DNA from: Acetobacteraceae bacterium
GTDB lineage: Bacteria; Pseudomonadota; Alphaproteobacteria; Acetobacterales; Acetobacteraceae
Length of the DNA stretch: 7,900 bases
Direction of reading: 5' to 3'
Assembly (NCBI GenBank): GCA_003133265.1
Contig: PKWQ01000411.1
Location: forward strand, 8,418 to 16,317
Every line of letters begins with the position of its first letter. Positions within the stretch are counted from its first letter, which is position 1. Shown piece after piece: positions 1 to 5,008 of this stretch. The position numbers and the translations under genes were made by a program. A model generated the notes under the pieces. The model saw nothing but the letters and a program-made list of their open reading frames with translations. It searched no databases and had not been told where the DNA came from.

Positions 1-1871
1 TCGACCAGGACGCCGCCCAGCCCGACGACGACCAGCGGACCGAACAGCGGATCGACGCGCGCGCCGACCACCATCTCGACCCCCGCCGGGACCATCGGTT
101 GCACCAGCACGCCGTTGATGCGCGGCGGCGGGGCAACCTTGGCGGCGTTGGCCATCACCGCCGCGAAGCCATCGCGCACCTCCGCCGGCGTCTTCAGATC
201 GAGCCGGATCACCCCGGCCTCGGTCTTGTGCGGCAGGTCGGGGCTTTCGACCTTCAGCACCACCGGCAGGCCGAGCGCCTCGGCCGCCGTTGCCGCTTCG
301 TCGGCGGTCCGCACCAGCGTCTCGCCGACCACCGGCACGCCGTACAGCGCCAGCACGTCCTTCGCCTCGCGCTCGGTCAGGGTGTTGCCGGGCGCCGCGC
401 CGATCAGTCTGGCGGCCGCTGCCTTGGCGCTTTCGGGGGCGAAACGGCGGGCAGGGGCAATCCGTGCCTGGCGCTTTTCCTCCCGCCAGGTCCAGGCGGC
501 CATGGTGGCGAAGCAGTTGTTCATCGAGCGGAACAGCGCCACGTGGCGCGAGCTTTCGATCTCCTTCATGCCCGGACCGCCCATCCACTCGCTGATCCAG
601 GCCATGCAGATCGGCTTGCCGTTGTCGCGGGCAAGTTCGTCGAACGCCGCGATGCGCGCGATCGTCGGCGGATAGGAATAGGGATGCGGCACGATCAGCG
701 CGGCGTAATCCGGCGAGCCGAGCAGCGCGTTGGCGCAGGCGGCGAGGGAAGCGGGGTTGGCCAGCACCTGCGCGGTCACGTCGCACGGATTGCGCACCGC
801 GCCGAACTCCGGGACATGCTGTTCCAGCACCGCGCGCACATCGTCGCTGGGCTGCGGCAGCGCGACGTTGTGCTGCTCCGCCCGGTCGGCGGCCATGATC
901 GCCGCACCGCCCGAGGTGGCGACGATGGCGACCCCCTTCGCCTGCGGCGGCGGCGCCTTGGCCAGGAAGGCGGCGGTTTCCAGCAGGTGTTCGTAATCAT
1001 CGACCAGGATCGCGCCGGCGCGCCGGAACGCGGCGCGGTAGGCGGCGTGCGAGCCGGCGAGCGTGCCGGTATGCGACATCGCGGCGGTGGCGCCCTGCTC
1101 GCCGGACGCCATCTTGAACACCACCAGCGGCTTGTTCGCGGCCCAGGCCATATCGCAGGCCCGCAACAGCCGTTCCGGTTCCGCCATGCCCTCGAACACC
1201 AGGGCGATCGCGGCGCAGTCCGGTTCCTCGGCCAGGAAGCCGACATAGTCGGCCATGTCGACATCGCAGGAATTGCCCGAGGTCAGCACGTGGCTGACCG
1301 CGATCCCGCGCGAGGACGCCTGCGCCAGCGCCATGCCGAGCGCGCCGGACTGGCTGATGATGCCGATCGAACGCGGCCCCGGCTCGATCTTCGGGGTCAG
1401 TTCCATGAATGTCAGCCGCGCGTCGCTGCTGGTGTTGACGATCCCGATGCAGTTCGGCCCGACGATGCGCAGGCCGGTTTCGCGGGAGATTGCAATCAGG
1501 CGCTGCTGCTGGGCGATGCGGTCGTCCTTGGACGTCTCGGCATAGCCCGAGGCGAAGATGATCGCGCCGCCGACCCCGGCCTTGGCGCATTCCAGCACGA
1601 TCTCCTCCACCGCCTCGCGTGCCGCGCAGATCACCGCGCAGTCCACTTTTTCCGGCAGGTCGGTAACCGATGGGAAGCATCGCAGATCGCCGATACGGTC
1701 GTATCGCGCGTTCACCGGATAATATCGGCCCGCGTAGTTCTTCAGGTTGTGCAGCACGCGTTCCCCGAAAGCGCCGGCGCGCTGCGAGGCGCCGATGACG
1801 GCCACGCTTGCCGGATTGAGCAGACGCGTCAGCTCTGCGTGACGATACACGGATCGCGGTGTCGGCTTCAT
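1..1871 (-). CDS. Acyl-CoA synthetase (NDP-forming), acetate--CoA ligase family, C-terminus cut by window edge
   Basis: Enzymes of this family interconvert an acyl-CoA plus ADP and phosphate with the free acid, CoA and ATP, in the cytoplasm. The window shows 623 codons from the start; family members run to about 700 residues, so roughly the last 80 (part of the ATP-grasp domain) are missing. Seen in order: a Rossmann-type CoA-binding domain with VAVIGAS at residues 23-29 and GPNCIGIVN near 137-145; a succinyl-CoA-ligase-like domain with SQSGALG near 170 and SHTGTLAGS, whose His267 matches the phosphorylated histidine of ADP-forming acetyl-CoA synthetases; a less conserved linker; then an ATP-grasp domain from about residue 495 (LTEREAK, LKVESPDLPHKTEAGV), still running at the edge in PLVVVGLGG. 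The alpha and beta parts are therefore fused. The start is supported by AGGA at 1877-1880, five bases upstream. It is transcribed divergently from the SDR gene. Family assignment is firm; the acyl substrate is unknown, and some homologs act as protein acetyltransferases instead. Confidence 0.93.
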   Translation of the reverse strand, partial: MKPTPRSVYRHAELTRLLNPASVAVIGASQRAGAFGERVLHNLKNYAGRYYPVNARYDRIGDLRCFPSVTDLPEKVDCAVICAAREAVEEIVLECAKAGVGGAIIFASGYAETSKDDRIAQQQRLIAISRETGLRIVGPNCIGIVNTSSDARLTFMELTPKIEPGPRSIGIISQSGALGMALAQASSRGIAVSHVLTSGNSCDVDMADYVGFLAEEPDCAAIALVFEGMAEPERLLRACDMAWAANKPLVVFKMASGEQGATAAMSHTGTLAGSHAAYRAAFRRAGAILVDDYEHLLETAAFLAKAPPPQAKGVAIVATSGGAAIMAADRAEQHNVALPQPSDDVRAVLEQHVPEFGAVRNPCDVTAQVLANPASLAACANALLGSPDYAALIVPHPYSYPPTIARIAAFDELARDNGKPICMAWISEWMGGPGMKEIESSRHVALFRSMNNCFATMAAWTWREEKRQARIAPARRFAPESAKAAAARLIGAAPGNTLTEREAKDVLALYGVPVVGETLVRTADEAATAAEALGLPVVLKVESPDLPHKTEAGVIRLDLKTPAEVRDGFAAVMANAAKVAPPPRINGVLVQPMVPAGVEMVVGARVDPLFGPLVVVGLGGVLV

Positions 1872-1958
1872 GGCGGTCCTGATTGACGTTCCCTTGGGGG
1901 CGAGCATACTCACGAGTAAGTTTGTGCGGCAAGCAGCCGCATTCGGAGGAAAACATCC
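1872..1958. promoter_or_regulatory. Divergent control region between acyl-CoA synthetase and SDR genes
   Basis: This 87-bp gap must hold the promoters of both flanking genes. On the plus strand TTGACG (1883-1888) and CATACT (1905-1910) are 16 bases apart and resemble sigma-70 -35 and -10 boxes (5/6 and 4/6 matches), which would put the start near 1917. On the minus strand TTGCCG (1927-1932) and TATGCT (1903-1908) are 18 bases apart, a weaker pair (4/6 each). The two -10 candidates overlap. A short dyad, TACTC-AC-GAGTA (1907-1918), sits over them and could be an operator. Promoter and operator calls are from consensus matching only. Confidence 0.45.
1925..1941 (+). other. Small hairpin in the SDR 5' leader
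   Basis: TGCGGC (1925-1930) and GCCGCA (1936-1941) are perfect complements around a five-base loop. The stem ends three bases before the GGAGGA ribosome-binding site (1945-1950) of the SDR gene. It could affect ribosome access or leader stability, but a 6-bp stem is common by chance in DNA this GC-rich. Confidence 0.4.
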
Positions 1959-2747
1959 ATGCCATCGCTGTTCGATCTCACCGGCAAGGTCGCCGTCGTC
2001 ACCGGTTCCTCCAAGGGCATCGGCCGCGCGATCGCCGAACGTCTGGCGCAGCAAGGCGCCAAGGTGGTCGTCTCCAGCCGCAAGCGCGATGCCTGCGAGG
2101 TGGTGGCCGAGGGCATTCGCGCCAAGGGCGGCGAGGCAGCGGTGATCCCCTGCCATATCCTCCACAAGGCGGAATTGCAGGCGCTGGTCGATCAGACCAA
2201 TGCGCTGTGGGGCAAGATCGATATCCTGGTCTGCAACGCCGCGCTGAACCCCTATTACGGCCCGGCCGCGGAATGCCCGGACGAGGCGTACGAACGCACG
2301 ATGGGCGGCAACGTGCGCAGCAATTTTTGGCTGACCAACATCGTCGCCCCGCAGATGGCCGCGCGCGGTGAGGGCGGGTCGATCATCATCATCTCCTCCA
2401 TCGGCGGGCTGCGCGGCTCGGAGAAGCTCGGTGTCTATGCCATCTCCAAGGCCGCCGACATGCAGATGGCGCGCAATTTGTGCGTGGAGTGGGGGCCGCA
2501 CAAGATCCGCGCCAACTGCATCGCGCCGGGTCTAATCCGCACCGATTTCGCCCGCGCCTTGTGGGAGAACCCGGTGCTGTACAAGAAGCGCACCCGGGAA
2601 ACACCGTTGCAGCGTATCGGCGAGCCGGACGAGATCGCCGGCGCGGCGGTGTTCCTGGCCTCGGCGGCGGGCAGCTTCACCACCGGGCAGACCATCGTGG
2701 TCGATGGCGGCACCACCTCAGGGTCGGTCGCCAACGACGACGACTGA
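1959..2747 (+). CDS. SDR-family NAD(P)-dependent oxidoreductase (classical short-chain dehydrogenase)
   Basis: A 262-residue cytoplasmic oxidoreductase of the classical SDR type, expected to interconvert a hydroxyl and a ketone or aldehyde using NAD(P). The glycine-rich cofactor motif TGSSKGIG is at residues 15-22, and NAA (in place of the usual NAG) at 93-95. The catalytic tetrad is apparent: Asn118, Ser147, Tyr160 and Lys164 (YAISK), with the expected 13-residue Ser-Tyr spacing. APGLIRTDF (189-197) is the segment after the active site, and the C-terminal VDGG (248-251) is typical. The S-S-R-K stretch after the second strand, with no acidic residue there, suggests NADP preference (inference). 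The start is set by GGAGGA at 1945-1950, eight bases upstream. The protein ends in an acidic tail, NDDD, encoded by the first unit of a 17-bp tandem repeat, and the stop codon also lies in that unit. Substrate unknown; homologs are often annotated as 3-oxoacyl-ACP reductase or glucose dehydrogenase by similarity only. Confidence 0.93.
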   Translation: MPSLFDLTGKVAVVTGSSKGIGRAIAERLAQQGAKVVVSSRKRDACEVVAEGIRAKGGEAAVIPCHILHKAELQALVDQTNALWGKIDILVCNAALNPYYGPAAECPDEAYERTMGGNVRSNFWLTNIVAPQMAARGEGGSIIIISSIGGLRGSEKLGVYAISKAADMQMARNLCVEWGPHKIRANCIAPGLIRTDFARALWENPVLYKKRTRETPLQRIGEPDEIAGAAVFLASAAGSFTTGQTIVVDGGTTSGSVANDDD

Positions 2748-2782
2748 GCAACGACGACGACTGGGCAATGACGACGACTGGG
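2732..2782. repeat. Three tandem copies of a 17-bp repeat spanning the SDR stop codon
   Basis: The units are at 2732-2748, 2749-2765 and 2766-2782, with consensus CAACGACGACGACTGGG. Unit 1 has A instead of G at position 16, which makes the TGA stop of the SDR; unit 3 has T for C at position 4. Unit 1 encodes the SDR's last residues. Units 2 and 3 fill most of the 41-bp gap to the convergent phosphatase gene. Seventeen is not a multiple of three, so the frame shifts with each copy. Confidence 0.93.
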
Positions 2783-2810
2783 CGCGCGCTACTCCACCAG
2801 CAGCGCGCGC
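2782..2810. terminator. Hairpin between convergent genes, overlapping the phosphatase stop
   Basis: GCGCGCGCT (2782-2790) and AGCGCGCGC (2802-2810) form a perfect 9-bp inverted repeat around an 11-base loop. It starts at the last base of the 17-bp repeat array and includes the TAG stop (2789-2791) and final codons of the phosphatase. In either direction it lies at the end of a transcription unit, so a terminator or 3'-end stabilising role is plausible. There is no T-run on either side, so it is not a canonical intrinsic terminator. Confidence 0.4.
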
Positions 2811-3547
2811 AGCCTTGCGCGCGTTGCGGCGTCGATGCCGATCCGTTCCTGCAGGTAGCATTCGAACGAGCCGAACGTGGCGCGGATCGCATCGAAGGCG
2901 GCGGTCAGCCAGCTTTCGTGCGCGCTCAGCATGACGGCGGCGACATCGGGCGGCAGTTCGGCGGCCAGCACCGGATCGCCCTCCCATAGCCGGTTGGTGG
3001 CCAGGTAGTCCTCCCGCACCGCTTCCCAGGGCACCCCGAGAGTTTGCAGCAGCAGCGCGGCGCCGAAGCCGGTGCGGTCCTTGCCGGCGGAGCAGTGGAA
3101 CAGCAGCGGAAGCGGTTCCTCCTGCAACAACAGCGCGAACATCGCGCGGTAGCGGTGCGACCATTCCAGCGCGTAGGCCACGTAGGCGTTGCGCAGCACG
3201 TCCATCACGTTCTCGCCGCTGAACTGGCTGTTCTTGCGCAGGTCGCGCAGGCTGGCGCCGATCGAGGGCTCGATCGGCAGCGGGTGCAGCCTGGGCGCCA
3301 GGATCGTCAGCCGCGACGGCGCCTGCGCGCTTTCGCGGGTTCCGCGCAGGTCGCAGATGGTGCGCAGACCGATTGCCGCCAGGCGTTGCTGATCCTGGTC
3401 GGTCAATGCCATCAGCGCGGCGGAGCGGAACACGCGGCCGAATTTCACCGTCCCGCCATCACGGGTCGGCCACCCGCCGATGTCGCGCATGTTCGATGCG
3501 CCATCGAGGCGGATCGTCTTCGGCAGTTCCTGGGGATCGGTGCTCAT
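2789..3547 (-). CDS. Tyrosine/serine (dual-specificity) phosphatase, CX5R type
   Basis: A 252-residue cysteine-dependent phosphatase of the bacterial tyrosine-protein phosphatase group that includes mycobacterial PtpB and Listeria LipA. The signature HCSAGKDRTG is at residues 151-160, with catalytic nucleophile Cys152 and phosphate-binding Arg158. The Lys-Asp inside the P-loop is typical of this group and is linked to activity on phosphotyrosine, phosphoserine and sometimes phosphoinositides. The N-terminal NMRDIGG (19-25), FRSA (40-43) and CDLRG (65-69) segments are also characteristic. No signal peptide is visible, so it is probably cytoplasmic. It is the last gene of the minus-strand operon, 48 bases after the preceding stop. 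No Shine-Dalgarno sequence precedes its ATG; a strong hairpin occupies that place, so translation may be coupled or regulated. The target is unknown: it could dephosphorylate a protein or a phosphorylated metabolite. Confidence 0.92.
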   Translation of the reverse strand: MSTDPQELPKTIRLDGASNMRDIGGWPTRDGGTVKFGRVFRSAALMALTDQDQQRLAAIGLRTICDLRGTRESAQAPSRLTILAPRLHPLPIEPSIGASLRDLRKNSQFSGENVMDVLRNAYVAYALEWSHRYRAMFALLLQEEPLPLLFHCSAGKDRTGFGAALLLQTLGVPWEAVREDYLATNRLWEGDPVLAAELPPDVAAVMLSAHESWLTAAFDAIRATFGSFECYLQERIGIDAATRARLRALLVE

Positions 3548-3557
3548 GATGGCATCG

Positions 3558-3585
3558 GGACGGGCGCGATCGCTCGCACCCGCCC
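3558..3585 (-). ncRNA. Strong intercistronic RNA hairpin with GCGA tetraloop before the phosphatase gene
   Basis: On the transcript strand, bases 3585-3574 pair with 3558-3569 to give a 12-bp stem (two G-U pairs, the rest Watson-Crick) closed by a GCGA loop (3573-3570) of the GNRA class. It starts 10 bases after the upstream dehydrogenase stop and ends 10 bases before the phosphatase ATG, where a ribosome-binding site would lie. The two wobble pairs become A-C mismatches on the opposite strand, so the fold fits RNA made from the operon strand better. This is a cis-acting mRNA element, not a separate RNA gene. Function unproven. Confidence 0.55.
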
Positions 3586-3595
3586 TACTGTCGTC

Positions 3596-4537
3596 TCAGC
3601 CCTTCTTCGCCTTGTCGCGGTCCAGGATTGCCTTGATCCTGGCGGGCTCCACGGCGATCTCCACGCCCGCGCGCTCCTGTTGCAGGATCATCATCGAGCG
3701 GGAATCGCGCCCGCTCCAGCCACGGTTCATCGCCTCGGTCATTTCCTCCAGCGCCATGTTGGCGAGGCGCATCGGCACCTTCACCTCGCGCCCGAGATTG
3801 GTCGCCAGGGTCATGTCCTTGTGCGCTAGCCGCAGCGCGAAGTTGGGCGGGTCGTACTTGTTGACCAGGAACTGGTCGATCATCCGCTCGAACACGCCGC
3901 GCCGTCCCAGGGCGCCCTGACGCACCGCTTCCCAGATCGCCAGCGGCTCCACGCCGGCCTTCACGCCCATGGTGAACACCTCGGCGAGACCCGCCGTGGT
4001 GATGTAGCCCATGCAGTTGTGCACCAGCTTGGCGACCTCGCCGGCGCCCACCGGGCCGACATAGAACGGCGCGTCGGAGAAGCCGTCCAGCACGTGCTTG
4101 AACTTGTCGAACGCGCCCTTGTCGCCGCCGACCCAGACCGCGAGCTGGCCGGAATTGGCCCCGGCCGGGCCGCCGCTGACCGGCGCGTCCAACGCGAAGA
4201 CGCCGTTCTTGGCCATCTCCGCGGCGATCTTGCGGATCAGCGTCGGGGAACTGGTGCTCAGGTCGAAATACGCGGACCCCGGCTTCAGCCCGTGGATCAG
4301 CCCGTTCTCGCCCATCGCCACGGATTCGACCTCGGGCGGGCCGGGGAGCGAGGTGAGCACCACGTCCGACTGTTCGGCGACCGCCTTCGGTGTCGGCGCC
4401 CAGGTGGCGCCGGCGGAGACGAAGCGCGATGCCGCCTGCTGGTTGATGTCGTTCACCACCAGCGCGAAGCCGGCTTTTTGCAGATTATTGACCATGCCGG
4501 CACCCATGGTGCCGAGACCGATGAAACCAACCTTCAT
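3596..4537 (-). CDS. NAD(P)-dependent beta-hydroxyacid dehydrogenase (3-hydroxyisobutyrate dehydrogenase family), paralog A
   Basis: A 313-residue member of the family that includes 3-hydroxyisobutyrate dehydrogenase and tartronate semialdehyde reductase. These enzymes interconvert a beta-hydroxyacid and its semialdehyde with NAD(P) in the cytoplasm. The N-terminal Rossmann domain has GLGTMG at residues 7-12, with Asp30 following the second strand, which suggests NAD preference (inference). DLSTSSP (92-98) is the usual ST-x-x-P segment, DAPVSGGPAG (117-126) is the substrate-binding signature, and GEVAKLVHN (166-174) places the catalytic Lys170 and Asn174. AHKDM (238-242) gives the second conserved lysine, Lys240. 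All key residues are present at normal length, so it should be active. The start is set by GGAGG (4543-4547), five bases upstream. It is the third gene of the operon, 27 bases after the CMD-like gene. The substrate cannot be assigned from sequence. Confidence 0.93.
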   Translation of the reverse strand: MKVGFIGLGTMGAGMVNNLQKAGFALVVNDINQQAASRFVSAGATWAPTPKAVAEQSDVVLTSLPGPPEVESVAMGENGLIHGLKPGSAYFDLSTSSPTLIRKIAAEMAKNGVFALDAPVSGGPAGANSGQLAVWVGGDKGAFDKFKHVLDGFSDAPFYVGPVGAGEVAKLVHNCMGYITTAGLAEVFTMGVKAGVEPLAIWEAVRQGALGRRGVFERMIDQFLVNKYDPPNFALRLAHKDMTLATNLGREVKVPMRLANMALEEMTEAMNRGWSGRDSRSMMILQQERAGVEIAVEPARIKAILDRDKAKKG

Positions 4538-4564
4538 GTCTGCCTCCGATGGCGCGTGTGCGGG

Positions 4565-4891
4565 TTACGGGTGGGCTTCGAAGACTTCGCGCGCGATGTT
4601 CGCGGCGGTCATCGACGCCGGCCAGCCGGCGTAGAACGCCAGATGCGTGATCATCTCGCTGATCTCGTCCTTGGTGACGCCATGGACCAGCGCGCGCTCC
4701 AGATGGCCGCGCAGCTGCTCGGGGCGGTAGGTGGCGAGCAGCGTCGCGCAGACGATCAGGCTGCGGTCGCGCTTGGACAGGTTGGGCCGCTCCCAGATGT
4801 CGCCGAACAGCACGTTCTCGGTGATCTCGATCATCTTCGGCACGGTCTCGCGGACGCGGTCGCGCGCGGCGCTGGACGGGATTTTCGCCAT
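4565..4891 (-). CDS. Carboxymuconolactone decarboxylase (CMD) family protein
   Basis: A 108-residue all-helical CMD-fold protein. The typical pattern is present: RDRSLIVCATLLA (41-53), an Arg-Gly-His segment at 61-63, HGVTKDEISEMITHLAFYAG (70-89) and WPAS (90-93). In the protocatechuate pathway, PcaC of this family decarboxylates 4-carboxymuconolactone. Many short relatives have unknown roles. The CXXC pair of AhpD-type peroxidases is absent (only Cys48 is seen), so a thiol-peroxidase role is unlikely. The reading frame stays open for 20 more codons to an ATG at 4951, but AGGAGG at 4897-4902, five bases before the ATG at 4889-4891, fixes the start here. No other protocatechuate-pathway gene is in the window. 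It lies between the two beta-hydroxyacid dehydrogenases, which suggests it acts on an intermediate of the same pathway. Confidence 0.88.
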   Translation of the reverse strand: MAKIPSSAARDRVRETVPKMIEITENVLFGDIWERPNLSKRDRSLIVCATLLATYRPEQLRGHLERALVHGVTKDEISEMITHLAFYAGWPASMTAANIAREVFEAHP

Positions 4892-4896
4892 GAGTT

Positions 4897-4902
4897 CCTC
4901 CT
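4897..4902 (-). promoter_or_regulatory. Ribosome-binding site fixing the CMD-like start
   Basis: A full AGGAGG on the minus strand lies five bases before the ATG at 4889-4891. It favours the 108-residue product over the 128-residue reading from an ATG at 4951, whose extra N-terminal residues are encoded by intergenic hairpin sequence and do not resemble the family. Confidence 0.85.
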
Positions 4903-4910
4903 GTGTTGGA

Positions 4911-4937
4911 TCGAGTGCCGGCGGGCCGGCACCTCGG
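4911..4937 (-). other. Intercistronic hairpin upstream of the CMD-like gene
   Basis: GTGCCGGC (4915-4922) and GCCGGCAC (4925-4932) are perfect inverted repeats two bases apart. As RNA this gives at least a 7-bp stem with a four-base loop. Past one bulged base at 4933, the pairs 4914-4934, 4913-4935 and 4912-4936 extend it. It lies in the 117-base gap between dehydrogenase B and the CMD-like gene, eight bases upstream of the AGGAGG site. No U-run follows, so attenuation, RNA processing or a stability barrier fit better than simple termination. Confidence 0.6.
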
Positions 4938-4970
4938 ACGATCCATTGCACGACATCCGGTCCGTTCTGT

Positions 4971-5004
4971 CCAATCGCCAGTGCTGGCCAATCGCCAGTG
5001 CTGC
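4971..5004. repeat. Two tandem copies of a second 17-bp repeat
   Basis: Positions 4971-4987 and 4988-5004 match at 16 of 17 bases (CCAATCGCCAGTGCTGG, with the last base C in the second copy). The pair lies just downstream of the stop codon of dehydrogenase B (5009-5011, minus strand). It has the same period as the array at 2732-2782 but an unrelated sequence. Confidence 0.92.
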
Positions 5005-5008
5005 CCTG

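Noticed and set aside
99..1886. 595-codon open frame on the plus strand
   Set aside because: It is antisense to the acyl-CoA synthetase, rich in Arg/His/Gly/Ala with no family motif, and typical of spurious frames opposite GC-rich genes.
3566..3573. GCGATCGC palindrome, resembling the cyanobacterial HIP1 octamer
   Set aside because: It is a single copy inside a larger hairpin that explains it; nothing else points to cyanobacteria.
4170..4189. 20-base identity between 4170-4189 and 5538-5557
   Set aside because: Both copies encode the DAPVSGG motif of the two paralogous dehydrogenases; shared protein motif and codon bias explain it, so it is not a mobile repeat.
4892..4951. 20-residue N-terminal extension of the CMD-like protein
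   Set aside because: It is encoded by hairpin sequence, and a full AGGAGG precedes the inner ATG.
2732..5004. Short direct repeats as a possible CRISPR array
   Set aside because: The 17-bp units are directly adjacent without spacers, the two arrays differ in sequence, and no cas gene is present.
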